Notes: generated from the sequence alone by a model not told the origin. Counted from the stretch's first letter, positions 17,544 through 25,482 are shown. The stretch: 32,636 nt of DNA from DAOUAM01 sp034433305 (GCA_034433305.1 DAOUAM010000086.1:1-32636), one strand, 5' to 3'. Numbers and translations are program-made.

Positions 17544-18185
17544 ATGACCGTAGAACAAAAGGAACCGAGGAAAAAGCTGACCCCAACCCAGGCCCGGGCG
17601 GCGCGGCGCGCTCGCAGGCAGGCCCGCCGGCGGCTCATTCGTATAGGCGCGTTCACCGTCGTCGGCATTATCGCCGTGCTGTTTATCGCCGCGCTGTTCC
17701 TGCCCAGCATTCCTCTGAACTTCAGCGACTTTGGCAGGCCAGCCAACGCGGGCGAAAAGGTGGCCGACCAGGGCAACGACCATGTGGACCCGGGCGAGCC
17801 GCACCCCACCTATAGCTCGGTGCCGGCCACCTCAGGCTGGCACTATGGCGTGCCGCTGGCCCCGGCCAGGTGGGGCGTCCACACCGAGCCGCTGCCCGAC
17901 GAGGTGCTGGTCCACAACCTGGAGCATGGAGGCATCGGCGTCCACTACAACTGCCCCAACGGCTGCGACGCCCTGGTACAGCAGCTTACCCAGCTTGTAG
18001 AGCGGGCGGTCAACGAAGAGAACCTGAAGGTGGTCATGTCGCCTTACCCCAACATGGACACCACCATTGCCCTGACTGCCTGGCACTACATAGACAAGCT
18101 CACCGACTTCGACGAGGAGCGGATCAAGCGCTTCATCCGCGCCCACGAGAGCTCCTCCGAGGCGCCGGAACCCTTCGCGCGGTAG
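17544..18185 (+). CDS. DUF3105 single-pass membrane protein
   Basis: The 213-residue protein has a very basic N-terminal tail (TQARAARRARRQARRRL), one membrane helix at about 33-54, then a soluble domain that by the positive-inside rule faces outside. The domain matches DUF3105: YSSVPATSGWHYG, then VLVHNLEHGGIGVHYNC, then VMSPYPNMDTTIALTAW. Conserved histidines could bind a metal, but I know no established function. ATG at 17544 has GAGGA before it and is preferred to 17508. It lies between purC and purS, 6 bases before purS, so it is very probably co-transcribed with purine genes. Confidence 0.82.
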   Translation: MTVEQKEPRKKLTPTQARAARRARRQARRRLIRIGAFTVVGIIAVLFIAALFLPSIPLNFSDFGRPANAGEKVADQGNDHVDPGEPHPTYSSVPATSGWHYGVPLAPARWGVHTEPLPDEVLVHNLEHGGIGVHYNCPNGCDALVQQLTQLVERAVNEENLKVVMSPYPNMDTTIALTAWHYIDKLTDFDEERIKRFIRAHESSSEAPEPFAR

Positions 18186-18191
18186 GCTGCC

Positions 18192-18449
18192 ATGTTCCTG
18201 GCCAGAGTGTTCATCACCCTCAAGCCCACGGTCAACGACCCACAGGGGCTGACCATCCTGGGCGGGCTGCGCACGCTGGGCTTTGACAGCGTCCGCAGCG
18301 TCCGGGCGGGCAAGTACATGGAGCTACGCCTGGACGACACCACCGAGGCTGAAGCCGCCAAGAAGGTCAGGCAGATGTGCGACAAGCTGCTGGCCAATCC
18401 CGTCATCGAGACCTACCGTTTCGAGCTGGAGCAGGTCAACGGCGCCTGA
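18192..18449 (+). CDS. purS: PurS, small subunit of FGAM synthase
   Basis: PurS bridges PurL and PurQ in the three-part formylglycinamidine ribonucleotide synthase. The 85-residue protein shows the family pattern: ARVFITLKPTVNDPQG at the start, LGFDSVRSVRAGKYMEL in the middle, and CDKLLANPVIETYRFEL at the end. It is 6 bases after the DUF3105 gene. purQ and purL, which usually follow, are not here; a hairpin-rich terminator region and the convergent his operon follow instead. The partners must be elsewhere in the genome. Confidence 0.93.
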   Translation: MFLARVFITLKPTVNDPQGLTILGGLRTLGFDSVRSVRAGKYMELRLDDTTEAEAAKKVRQMCDKLLANPVIETYRFELEQVNGA

Positions 18450-18477
18450 AAGCCACAAGCTCATGGCATAAACAGAA

Positions 18478-18502
18478 GGGGCAGGGCACCACGCCCTGCT
18501 CC
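18478..18502 (+). terminator. Terminator-like hairpin after purS
   Basis: GGGGCAGGGC and GCCCTGCTCC form a 10-bp stem (one G-T wobble) with loop ACCAC, 28 bases after the purS stop. Only TTCG follows rather than a T-run, so it may be a weak terminator or an RNA-stabilising end. Confidence 0.5.
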
Positions 18503-18569
18503 TTCGCGTTGGGCGTCAGACCATCCAGCCAGCAGAGCGTCAGAACATTCAGACAGTTGCCCCTGGCTT

Positions 18570-18590
18570 GGGCAGGCACAAGGCCTGCCC
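18570..18590. repeat. GGGCAGGC palindromic repeat
   Basis: GGGCAGGC-ACAAG-GCCTGCCC is a perfect 8-bp stem with a 5-base loop. The same word, in reverse orientation and with 23 of 25 bases shared, occurs at 32601-32625. Confidence 0.75.
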
Positions 18591-18687
18591 CTGCAGAATC
18601 CCCCTCCATTTTGTAGCGTCTTCAAACGGACTGGTATGGCGCCCGGGTCTGTTCCCTCAAGGGCATCGGTTTCAGGGTGGGGCCGCA

Positions 18688-18701
18688 GGCAGATGTCTGC
18701 C
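18688..18701 (-). terminator. Hairpin directly after hisB
   Basis: GGCAGA-TG-TCTGCC abuts the hisB stop codon on the minus strand. It has no T-run. It may help terminate the his operon, or be another short palindromic repeat of the GGGCAG type. Confidence 0.4.
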
Positions 18702-19298
18702 CTACCCTATCACGCCCTTGGTGCTGGGCACCTCGCCGGCCAGGCGCTCGTCCACGGCCAGCGCGGCCCGCAAGGCGCGGGCCAGGCCCTTGAAGATGGC
18801 CTCGGCCTTGTGATGGTTGTTGGCGCCCGCCAGCGTTCGCACGTGCAGGGTGAACCCGCCCTCGCGGGCGAAAGTCTCCAGGAAGTGCCTGATGAGGTCG
18901 GCCGGCAGCCCGCCCAGGTCCGTGTCCGTCAGCGCCAGGTCCAGCACCGCGTAGCCTCTGCCGCCGACGTCCACCACCACCAGGGCCAGCGCCTCATCCA
19001 GCGGCACGTAAGAGTGGGCAATGCGGGTAATGCCGCGCGCTTCGCCCACCGCCTGCCTGAAGGCCCGGCCCAGGACGATGCCCACGTCCTCCACCAGATG
19101 GTGCCAGCCCACGTGGACATCTCCCCGCGCATGGACGGTCAGGTCTATCAGGCCGTGGCGCGATAGCTGCGCCAGCAGATGGTCGAACATGCCGTTGCCC
19201 GTGTCAATCCTGTACTGGCCGCGGCCGTCCAGGTCCAGTTCCACCGAGACCTGGGACTCCGCCGTCTCTCGGCCCAGTCTACCCGTGCGTGAGGCCAT
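18702..19298 (-). CDS. hisB: Imidazoleglycerol-phosphate dehydratase
   Basis: Dehydrates imidazoleglycerol phosphate in histidine synthesis, using two Mn2+ ions. The 198-residue, single-domain protein has the two pseudo-symmetric metal motifs HHLVEDVG near 64-71 and NNHHKAEAIFKG near 160, plus the DTGNGMFDHLLAQLSRHG segment. The usual DDHH lead-in is GWHH here. The start at 19298 has AGGAG 7 bases upstream; the frame extends to 19361 without family similarity. It is the last gene of the histidine run, 256 bases after hisC, and may have its own promoter. Confidence 0.95.
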   Translation of the reverse strand: MASRTGRLGRETAESQVSVELDLDGRGQYRIDTGNGMFDHLLAQLSRHGLIDLTVHARGDVHVGWHHLVEDVGIVLGRAFRQAVGEARGITRIAHSYVPLDEALALVVVDVGGRGYAVLDLALTDTDLGGLPADLIRHFLETFAREGGFTLHVRTLAGANNHHKAEAIFKGLARALRAALAVDERLAGEVPSTKGVIG

Positions 19299-19424
19299 AG
19301 CAGCGCTCCTTTTGCGTTTTGGAATGGTCCAGGCGTCCCAGCCAGGGACTGCTCGTGCCACCTGCCCTCAATGCTTCATTCCCTGGAATACGGCAATACG
19401 GCGCGGCCGCATGGCTGATGTAGT

Positions 19425-19443
19425 GGCGGGTCTGAGACCCGCC
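19425..19443. repeat. GGCGGGTCT palindrome in the hisC-hisB gap
   Basis: GGCGGGTCT-G-AGACCCGCC is a perfect 9-bp palindrome with one central base. It lies in the 256-base hisC-hisB gap and shares the GGCGGGTCT word with the ends of the MITE-like element at 20753-21110. The rest of the gap shows nothing recognisable. Confidence 0.6.
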
Positions 19444-19554
19444 CCGAAGGCACCATCCCAAGCCGGGTATGCCCTCCCACTCCCCATGACTCACCATGCT
19501 ATCTCTATCGTTTAAGTTAGCATAGCCCCTGTCGCTCCCGCCGCGCTGGGTAGC

Positions 19555-20643
19555 TCACAGGACCTCCCTCAGGGCGGCGATGAAGGCGTCGGTCTGCTCC
19601 GGCGTGCCTATGGCTACGCGGAAGCAGTCCCGCAGCCGCTCGGAGCCGAAGCTCCTGACGAAAATGCCGCGCCTGGCCAGGCCCTCGAAGACCTCCCTGG
19701 CCCTGCCCGGCGCGAACTGGCACAGGATGAAGTTGCCGCTGGAAGGCCAGGGCGTAACGCCAGGGATGGCCTTCAGCAGCGAGAACATTCGCTCGCGCTC
19801 GGCCACGATCCTCCTGACGTTCTCCATGAGCGCCGGCGCGTCCTCTACCGAGGCCAGCAGCGCCGCCTCCGCCGCCACGCTGACATTGTAGGGTGACTTG
19901 ATGTCAATGATGTGCTTCACCAGGCGCGGGCCCATGATGCCGTAGCCGATGCGCAGCCCGGCCAGGCCCGCCCACTTGCTCATGGTCCGCAGCACCACCA
20001 GGTTCTCATGCTCGGACACCAGGCCGGCCGCCGTCTGGTTGCAGAACTCGTAGTACGCCTCGTCCACCACGACGACGAGGCCGGTGCCCAGCAGCGCCCT
20101 GACCTGGGCCTCCGTCGCCAGGTTGCCCGTCGGGTTGTTGGGCGAGCTTATGAAGATAATCTTGGTCCTGGGGGTGATGGCCTGCTCAATGGCGTCCACG
20201 TCCACGTCGAAAAGCTCGTCCCGGGGCACCAGCGTTATCTTGCCCCCCGCCACGCGGGCGCAGAAGCCGTACATGCCAAAGGTGGGGTCGCAGTCCAGGA
20301 TTTCATCACCAGGCGAGATGAAGAGGCGGAACAGCAGGTCAATCAGCTCGTCGCTGCCGGCGCCGGCGATGATGCAGTCGGGGTCCATGCCGGTGTAGCT
20401 GGACAGCGCCCGGCGTATGCGCCGCTGGAGCGGGTCGGGGTAGATGTGCGCTGGCACGCGGGCCAGCGCCTCGGCCACCCTGGGGGAGCACCCATAGGGG
20501 TTCTCGTTGCCGTTGAGCTTGATGACCCTGTCCTCGGGGATGCCGGCCCGCTGCGCCAGCAACTCAGGCGGGTCCACGGGGTCATAGGTCTTGATGTTGA
20601 CTAGGTGTGGCCTGATGAGCTTTTCGACGTCCACTGGTTTCAT
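19555..20643 (-). CDS. hisC: Histidinol-phosphate aminotransferase
   Basis: Transaminates imidazole acetol phosphate to histidinol phosphate with PLP. The 362-residue fold-type I protein has LNGNENPYGCSP near 45, GAGSDELID near 95, SSPNNPTGN near 165, VVDEAYYEF near 193, and the lysine in RTMSKWAGLAGLRIGYG near 225. ATG at 20643 follows GGAAGGTGGAGCT and is preferred to GTG at 20667. It is separated from hisD by 485 bases that hold a MITE-like element, so an operon may have been interrupted by insertion. Confidence 0.94.
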   Translation of the reverse strand: MKPVDVEKLIRPHLVNIKTYDPVDPPELLAQRAGIPEDRVIKLNGNENPYGCSPRVAEALARVPAHIYPDPLQRRIRRALSSYTGMDPDCIIAGAGSDELIDLLFRLFISPGDEILDCDPTFGMYGFCARVAGGKITLVPRDELFDVDVDAIEQAITPRTKIIFISSPNNPTGNLATEAQVRALLGTGLVVVVDEAYYEFCNQTAAGLVSEHENLVVLRTMSKWAGLAGLRIGYGIMGPRLVKHIIDIKSPYNVSVAAEAALLASVEDAPALMENVRRIVAERERMFSLLKAIPGVTPWPSSGNFILCQFAPGRAREVFEGLARRGIFVRSFGSERLRDCFRVAIGTPEQTDAFIAALREVL

Positions 20644-20752
20644 AGCTCCACCTTCCGTCTCTGTCACATGGCCCGTATGGCTGGGGCTGGCTTGCCTGCT
20701 GACTCCATTACAGTCCCTGAAGCATCCTTGAGTTGCGCCTACACGGCGTTAT

Positions 20753-21110
20753 GCAGGGGCGGGTCTATGGACTTTAACAACATATACCAGGGTAATGGCG
20801 TAACCAGCTCCCTCTCCTTCGGCAGGCCCTGGGCCTGCCCCTTCGGCACGCTCAGGACAGGCCCGAGCCTGTCGAGGGGATGGGGGCGAGCCGCCAGCCC
20901 CCTCTCCAGCTCTCCCCGAGGGGGCGAGGACAGTCCCTGCCCCCTGTGGGGGAAGGCCAGGAGTATTAGCTTGACCTCTGGCACTATCATACCTCCCCTG
21001 CCCCCTGTGGGGGAAGGCCAGGAAGGGGGCGAGCCTGTCGAGGGAGTGGGTGCCTGGTGCCGCCCTGATTTACCCTTCCAGGTTGTTAAAGTTGATAGAC
21101 CCGCCCTGCG
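20753..21110. mobile_element. MITE-like element with about 28-base terminal inverted repeats
   Basis: The ends at 20757-20781 and 21082-21106 are inverted repeats matching at 23 of 25 bases. They begin GGGCGGGTCTAT and, after two variable bases, end ACTTTAACAAC. Outside this, GCAG matches again if one extra G is allowed. The interior has no open frame of note and carries GC-rich repeats: a GGCAGGCC palindrome at 20821-20839, a GAGCCTGTCGAGGG word occurring twice, and two copies of CCCCTGTGGGGGAAGGCCAG. It lies between two histidine genes. No transposase is present; mobility is inferred from structure. Confidence 0.7.
20880..21030. repeat. Dispersed GC-rich intergenic repeat, copies in hisD-hisC gap
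   Basis: CCCCTGTGGGGGAAGGCCAG occurs at about 20940 and again at about 21001. The preceding segment (20888-20958), reverse-complemented, closely matches 28378-28428 near the aminotransferase gene: both read CCCCACAGGGGGCAGGGA, then a short variable part, then TCCTCGCCCCCTC. Confidence 0.7.
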
Positions 21111-21128
21111 GACTCAGCAGATGACGCA

Positions 21129-22451
21129 CTAGAGTAGCTCCTCACGGATCTCGGCTGCCTCAGCATGGGCGGTGAGTCCCTCTGCCCTGCCCAGCAGCGA
21201 AGCGGCGCGGGCCAGCGCCCGCGAGGTTGCCCTGTCCAGCGCCACCACGGGCGTGAACTTGAGGAAGGAGTGTACCCCCAGGCCAGAGCTGAACCTGGCC
21301 GTGCCGCCCGTCGGCATGACGTGGCTGGGGCCTGCCACGTAGTCCCCCAGTACCTCATGGGAGAACTCCCCCACGAAAACGGCCCCGGCATTCCTTACCT
21401 TCCCCACGTGGGGCCAGGGGTCCTTGACCATGAGCGACAGGTGCTCCGGGGCGAAGTCGTTGGCCAGCTCCAGGGCCTCGTCCAGGCTGCCAACTACCGC
21501 GATGTGGCCCTGGTTGTCCAGAGCCGCCCTGGCGATGCTGGCCCGCTCCAGCCGTCGCAATCTGACTTCGACCTCCTGCTGGACGGTGGAGGCAAGGCCA
21601 TCGGAGGTGGTGACCAGGACAGGCCGCGCCAGCGCGTCGTGCTCGGCCTGGGCCAGCAGGTCCGCGGCGCACATGGTGGGGTTGGCCGTCTCGTCGGCGA
21701 TGACCAGCGTCTCCGTGGGGCCGTAGAGGCCGTCTATCCCCACGTCGCCGAAGACCAGCTTCTTGGCCAGGGTCACGAAGATATTTCCGGGGCCGCACAC
21801 CATGTCCACGCGCGGGACGGACTCGGTGCCGTAGGCCATGGCCGCGATGGCCTGGGCGCCGCCGATGCGGTACACCCTGTCCACGCCAGCGATGTCGGCG
21901 GCCACCAGCACGGCGGGACTGGGAAGCCCGTCCTGCCTGGATGGCGTGCACAGCACCACTTCCTTCACCCCTGCTACCCTGGCCGGTATGACGCTCATCA
22001 GCACCGTGGAGGGATAGGCCGCCGTCCCACCCGGAATGTAGGCTCCCACGCGCCCCACCGGGCTGACCACCTGGCCGTAGCCTCGGGAGAAGTCCATCCA
22101 GCTCCTGGCAAGGCAGGCCTCGTGGAACTGGCGGATACGCTGGGCGGCCAGCGCCATGGCCTGGACCAGGTCCCTGGGCACGCTCTTGTAGGCCTGGGAG
22201 ATGGCATCTGGCGGAATTTGCGTTTGGCTTAGCTCGATTCCATCCAGCTTGCGGGTAAGCTCGCGCACGGCCTCGTCGCCGCGCTGCCGCACCTGGGCCA
22301 GCACCAGCTCCACCACCTGCCAGTGGGTCAGGGGCTGGCCGAAGGTCTGGGCGATGCGGGCCTGGACATGGGCAGGCAGGTTGTCGAGGCCGAGGCCACG
22401 GCCCTGGCACAGCGCCTTCTTCGCCGCGGCCAGCCCGCGCACGACTCTCAC
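21129..22451 (-). CDS. hisD: Histidinol dehydrogenase
   Basis: Oxidises histidinol to histidine in two NAD-dependent steps using a zinc ion. The 440-residue protein has VGRVGAYIPGGTAAYPSTVL near 125, GGAQAIAAMAYGT, GPGNIFVTLAKKLVFG near 230, and DFAPEHLSLMV with the catalytic Glu-His pair, then SHVMPTGGTARFSSGL near the C-terminus. The frame runs on upstream to 22694, but the GTG at 22451 overlaps the stop of the previous gene as GTGA and gives the family length. It belongs to the histidine run. Confidence 0.96.
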   Translation of the reverse strand: MRVVRGLAAAKKALCQGRGLGLDNLPAHVQARIAQTFGQPLTHWQVVELVLAQVRQRGDEAVRELTRKLDGIELSQTQIPPDAISQAYKSVPRDLVQAMALAAQRIRQFHEACLARSWMDFSRGYGQVVSPVGRVGAYIPGGTAAYPSTVLMSVIPARVAGVKEVVLCTPSRQDGLPSPAVLVAADIAGVDRVYRIGGAQAIAAMAYGTESVPRVDMVCGPGNIFVTLAKKLVFGDVGIDGLYGPTETLVIADETANPTMCAADLLAQAEHDALARPVLVTTSDGLASTVQQEVEVRLRRLERASIARAALDNQGHIAVVGSLDEALELANDFAPEHLSLMVKDPWPHVGKVRNAGAVFVGEFSHEVLGDYVAGPSHVMPTGGTARFSSGLGVHSFLKFTPVVALDRATSRALARAASLLGRAEGLTAHAEAAEIREELL

Positions 22452-23194
22452 GACAGGTACTCCTTCACCCTCTCCACGAATGTCTCCACCGTGCGCTCCT
22501 TGAAGTCCTGCAGGCTGCCTGGAGGCACCAACTCGTATATGCGCGCCAGGCTCTGGGGCATGCCCTTGAGGAACTCGTCCGCCAGCCGGTGCGCCCGATG
22601 GCCGTCGTTCCCTGCGGCGATGCGGCGCGCCATGAACCTCAGCCGGTCCCAGGAGAACCCCCTGTCCAGGAAGGACAGCACCCACTGTCGCCACTCCGAC
22701 AGCGTGTCCGAGGGGATGAAGCCTATGTTGATGCCGCTGGTAGCCGAGGCCAGCAGCGGGCGCGCGGCCTCGGTGGTCTGCCAGGACTGACGGTCCAACT
22801 CCAGTTGCAGCGCCCTGTCCATCACGTTGCCCAGGTCCAGGTCACCGAACACTGCCTGGTTGCCGAAGTATGGCCGGAACATCTGCAGTATCCAGGTCTC
22901 GTCGGCAATGAGGTGGGTGATGTAGCCAGCGATGAAGGCCCGTGCTGGCTCCTCCTGGCTGGAGGCGGGCAGTAGCTGGGGATTGGCACTGAAAAGGCCC
23001 TGCACTCCCGCGCCCAGGACCTCGAAGTCCAGCGGAGCGAAGTGGTACTCTTCTCGCTTGCGGCGGGTGATGACCCGGATGTCCGGCGAGGTGGCGCCCA
23101 GGAGGAAATAGCCCAGGTTGGCTTCCAGCACCGGGTGGCGCAGCCGCTGGGCCGCCTGGTAGGCCAGGTCTATGTGCGCTGGTAGGTTGGGCAC
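22448..23194 (-). CDS. Zinc-dependent phospholipase C-fold protein (PF00882-like)
   Basis: This 248-residue protein resembles the zinc-dependent phospholipase C / S1-P1 nuclease fold: MPNLPAHIDLAY at the start (H7), GYFLLGATSPDI (D38), YHFAP (H51) and IAGYITHLIADETW (H94, D98), which together give the usual His/Asp metal-ligand pattern. There is no signal peptide, unlike secreted phospholipases, so it is probably cytoplasmic; the substrate is unknown. It starts with GTG at 23194 after an AAGGGG ribosome site, lies 55 bases after hisG, and its stop overlaps the hisD start. Tight coupling inside a histidine operon is notable, but a role in histidine synthesis is only a guess. Confidence 0.78.
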   Translation of the reverse strand: MPNLPAHIDLAYQAAQRLRHPVLEANLGYFLLGATSPDIRVITRRKREEYHFAPLDFEVLGAGVQGLFSANPQLLPASSQEEPARAFIAGYITHLIADETWILQMFRPYFGNQAVFGDLDLGNVMDRALQLELDRQSWQTTEAARPLLASATSGINIGFIPSDTLSEWRQWVLSFLDRGFSWDRLRFMARRIAAGNDGHRAHRLADEFLKGMPQSLARIYELVPPGSLQDFKERTVETFVERVKEYLS

Positions 23195-23249
23195 CGCATC
23201 CCCTTGTCGTTGCAGTTAGCTTCCAGGTGCTGGCCGGGCCAGGCGGGCG

Positions 23250-24251
23250 TCAGGCCCCGTTGAGCCGGGCCTGGGCCTTGCACTCGGCATGGAAGACGTA
23301 GCTGGGCTGGTACACCGTGACGCTGCTCCCACCGATCTGCCGCAGGCGCTCCACGGCCTCCAGCAGCTTGTGCTTCTCCACGATGACCGTCACGGCATAC
23401 CACCCGCTGCCGTCGCGGGTGTACACCTTGGAGATGGTAGGCCCGCGCAGGCCGGAAATCTCGGTGTGCTTGAGGACGTAGCTGGCCACCTGCTCCGGCG
23501 TCTCGCCCCGCATGTTGGCCGTGACGCTGTAGAACTCCTCCGACTGCTGGTGGGCCTCTATAAGCTCCACCAGTGCCCTGGCGCGTTCCAGCTTCGCGCT
23601 CTCCGCCGCCAGCAGCGCGCGGTTGGCTATCAGGCAGGCCTCGGAGGTCAGTATGGAGCCGCCGTGGATGGTCTTGAGGCGGTTCTCCCGCATGGTGGTG
23701 CCGCTGGAGGAGATATCGGCGATGATGTCGGCGTAGCCCATGGCCGGGGCCGCCTCCAGCGTGCCGCTGGAGTGGACCAGGGAGAAGTAGTGGACGCCGT
23801 TGCTCAGCAGGAAGCGCTCCACCAGGCGCGGGTACTTGGTCACGATGCGCAGGTCCCTGCCCTGCTCCCGGAACTCCATGGCCAGGTCAGCCAGGTCGGC
23901 CAGGGAGGTGACGTCCACCCAGGAGTCGGGCACGCCCAGGACAAGCTCGCAGTGGCCGAAGCCCAGCTTCTCTATGACAACAGCGGTGTTGCCGCCCTCG
24001 GGCTGGACCTCCATGAAGCGGTCCATGCCCACGATGCCCATGTCGGCGCTGCCCTCTTCCACCTTCAGCGGGATGTCGGCCCCGCGCTGGAAGTGGACGA
24101 CCACGCCCGGCAGCGTAGGTATCTCCGCCGCGTAGCGGCGCAGGTTGGTCCTGAGGACGCCTATGCCGCACGAGCGCAGGAACATGAGCGTTGGCTCGTG
24201 GAGCGCTCCATCGCTGGGAATTGCTAACCGAAGCACCTTCTTGCCTTCCAT
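23250..24251 (-). CDS. hisG: ATP phosphoribosyltransferase, long form (HisG)
   Basis: Condenses ATP and PRPP, the first and controlled step of histidine synthesis. The 333-residue protein has LRLAIPSDGALHEPT at the start, GSADMGIVGMDR near 80, the PRPP loop in DIIADISSSGTTMRENRLK near 180, and a C-terminal HisG_C regulatory domain from about 250 (PTISKVYTRDGSGWYAVTVIV to QIGGSSVTVYQPSYVF). ATG at 24251 is preferred to TTG at 24293, which would overlap hisZ. The long form normally works without HisZ, yet a hisZ-like gene lies directly upstream. Confidence 0.94.
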   Translation of the reverse strand: MEGKKVLRLAIPSDGALHEPTLMFLRSCGIGVLRTNLRRYAAEIPTLPGVVVHFQRGADIPLKVEEGSADMGIVGMDRFMEVQPEGGNTAVVIEKLGFGHCELVLGVPDSWVDVTSLADLADLAMEFREQGRDLRIVTKYPRLVERFLLSNGVHYFSLVHSSGTLEAAPAMGYADIIADISSSGTTMRENRLKTIHGGSILTSEACLIANRALLAAESAKLERARALVELIEAHQQSEEFYSVTANMRGETPEQVASYVLKHTEISGLRGPTISKVYTRDGSGWYAVTVIVEKHKLLEAVERLRQIGGSSVTVYQPSYVFHAECKAQARLNGA

Positions 24252-24273
24252 TGGGCGACTGGCGGCCCCGCCC

Positions 24274-25482
24274 TCAGACTCTGGCGCTGGCAAGGACGTC
24301 CACGGCCTGGTCCAGGTAGTAGGCGAACCCCAGGGCCGGTACGTCGTCCTCGTTGCCCAGCGCCCTGACCAGGCTGTCGTACCTGCCGCCGCCGCCCAGC
24401 GGCACTGCCCCGCCCGGCGAGGCCAGCATCAGCTCGAAAATAGCGCCGGTGTAGTAGGAAAGCCCCCTGGCAAGCCCGAAGTCAATGACCAGGTGGGCTT
24501 CGTCCACGCCACGGGCAGCCAGGGCCTCCAGCAGCCGGTCCAGCTCGTCGAAGGTGCTGGCGCGGGCGCCCCTGGCCGCGGCGATGCCTCGCGCCGTGCC
24601 GATGGCCTCCGCCGGCTGGCCCCGCACCCGGGCTAGCTCGCTGACCAGCGCCAGGGCCTCCTCCAGCCTCTCGGGGTCATTGGCCTCCCGCACCTTGCGC
24701 AGCAGCCTGGCCACGATCTCCTCGGGCGTGCGCCTGCCCACGTGCCCGGGCATGACCTCCCGCAGGACGCCCTGGACCAGTTCTTCGGCCCCTGCCCTGT
24801 CCATATTGCGCACGGCATCGCCGGAGTCCAGCTCAGGGCCGGCCCGCAGCAGGCCCAGGCGCTCGGCACGGCGCCGGAGGCTGGCTACGTCGGTGCTGCC
24901 GCTCTTGAAAGCCTGGATATTGCCGATGACAAAGTGCCTGGCAGCCTCCGAGAGGCCGTAGCTGTCCAGAAGGCCATGCACGACACCCAGGTGCGCCAGG
25001 TAGAGTCGGCAGCCCCGCAGCCCCAGTTGCTGGAGGCCCGTCCACGCCAGGTAGAGTATCTCGGCGTCGGCCTCTGCCCCGGCGGCGCCCACCAGCTCGG
25101 CCCCCACCTGGTTGAACTGGCGGTAGCTCCCTCTGTCCCCTGGCTCGTAGCGGAACACGGGGCCGCCGTACTGCCAGCGCGCCGGCAGGCTTATGGACTC
25201 CCGCTCCTGGATGAAGTACCGTATGACCGACGATGTGAACTCCGGCCGCAGGCTGACCTTGTGGCCCCCCGGGTCCGTAAAAGTATACAGGCGGCTGGTC
25301 AGCTCACCGCCGGACTTGCGGATGAAAAGCTCTGTCTCCTCCAGCAGGGGCGTGTCAATGACAGAGTAGCCATGGGCGCCCAGAAAGCCCCTGAGGGCGT
25401 CCATGGCCCTGGCGGTCCGCGTGTAGGCATGCTCGGTAAGGTCGCGCATGCCCGGGAGTCTGTGTACCTGCTGTCTTCTCAA
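24274..25482 (-). CDS. hisZ: HisZ-like regulatory subunit (histidyl-tRNA synthetase paralogue)
   Basis: A 402-residue class II aminoacyl-tRNA synthetase catalytic core: LPGMRD at 9-14, SLRPEFTSSVIRYF near 78-90, motif 2 FRYEPGDRGSYRQFNQ at 110-125, RGLSYYTG at 339-346, and GGGGRYDSL near 363. It ends right after GFAYYLDQ (385-392), where HisRS has a motif 3 arginine; here it is Gln. The anticodon-binding domain of HisRS is absent. Both points favour HisZ over hisS. TTG at 25482, with AGGAG 7 bases upstream, gives the usual N-terminus; ATG at 25449 would cut into it. It is first in the histidine run. Confidence 0.82.
   Translation of the reverse strand: MRRQQVHRLPGMRDLTEHAYTRTARAMDALRGFLGAHGYSVIDTPLLEETELFIRKSGGELTSRLYTFTDPGGHKVSLRPEFTSSVIRYFIQERESISLPARWQYGGPVFRYEPGDRGSYRQFNQVGAELVGAAGAEADAEILYLAWTGLQQLGLRGCRLYLAHLGVVHGLLDSYGLSEAARHFVIGNIQAFKSGSTDVASLRRRAERLGLLRAGPELDSGDAVRNMDRAGAEELVQGVLREVMPGHVGRRTPEEIVARLLRKVREANDPERLEEALALVSELARVRGQPAEAIGTARGIAAARGARASTFDELDRLLEALAARGVDEAHLVIDFGLARGLSYYTGAIFELMLASPGGAVPLGGGGRYDSLVRALGNEDDVPALGFAYYLDQAVDVLASARV

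Larger units (their letters stand above)
18450..18701. other. Hairpin-rich convergent spacer between purS and hisB
   Basis: These 252 bases lie between two convergent gene ends and contain three strong hairpins (18478-18502, 18570-18590, 18688-18701) listed separately. No credible gene is present. Confidence 0.7.
20644..21128. other. Repeat-filled gap between hisD and hisC
   Basis: These 485 bases contain a 358-base MITE-like element (20753-21110), and inside it dispersed repeat copies. Outside the element only about 110 bases upstream of hisC remain, with no clear promoter. I see no gene. Confidence 0.7.

Noticed and set aside
24274..25482. Reading this gene as the housekeeping histidyl-tRNA synthetase hisS
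   Set aside because: The anticodon-binding domain is absent and the motif 3 arginine is replaced by Gln; HisZ fits better. A genome-wide check for hisS would settle it.
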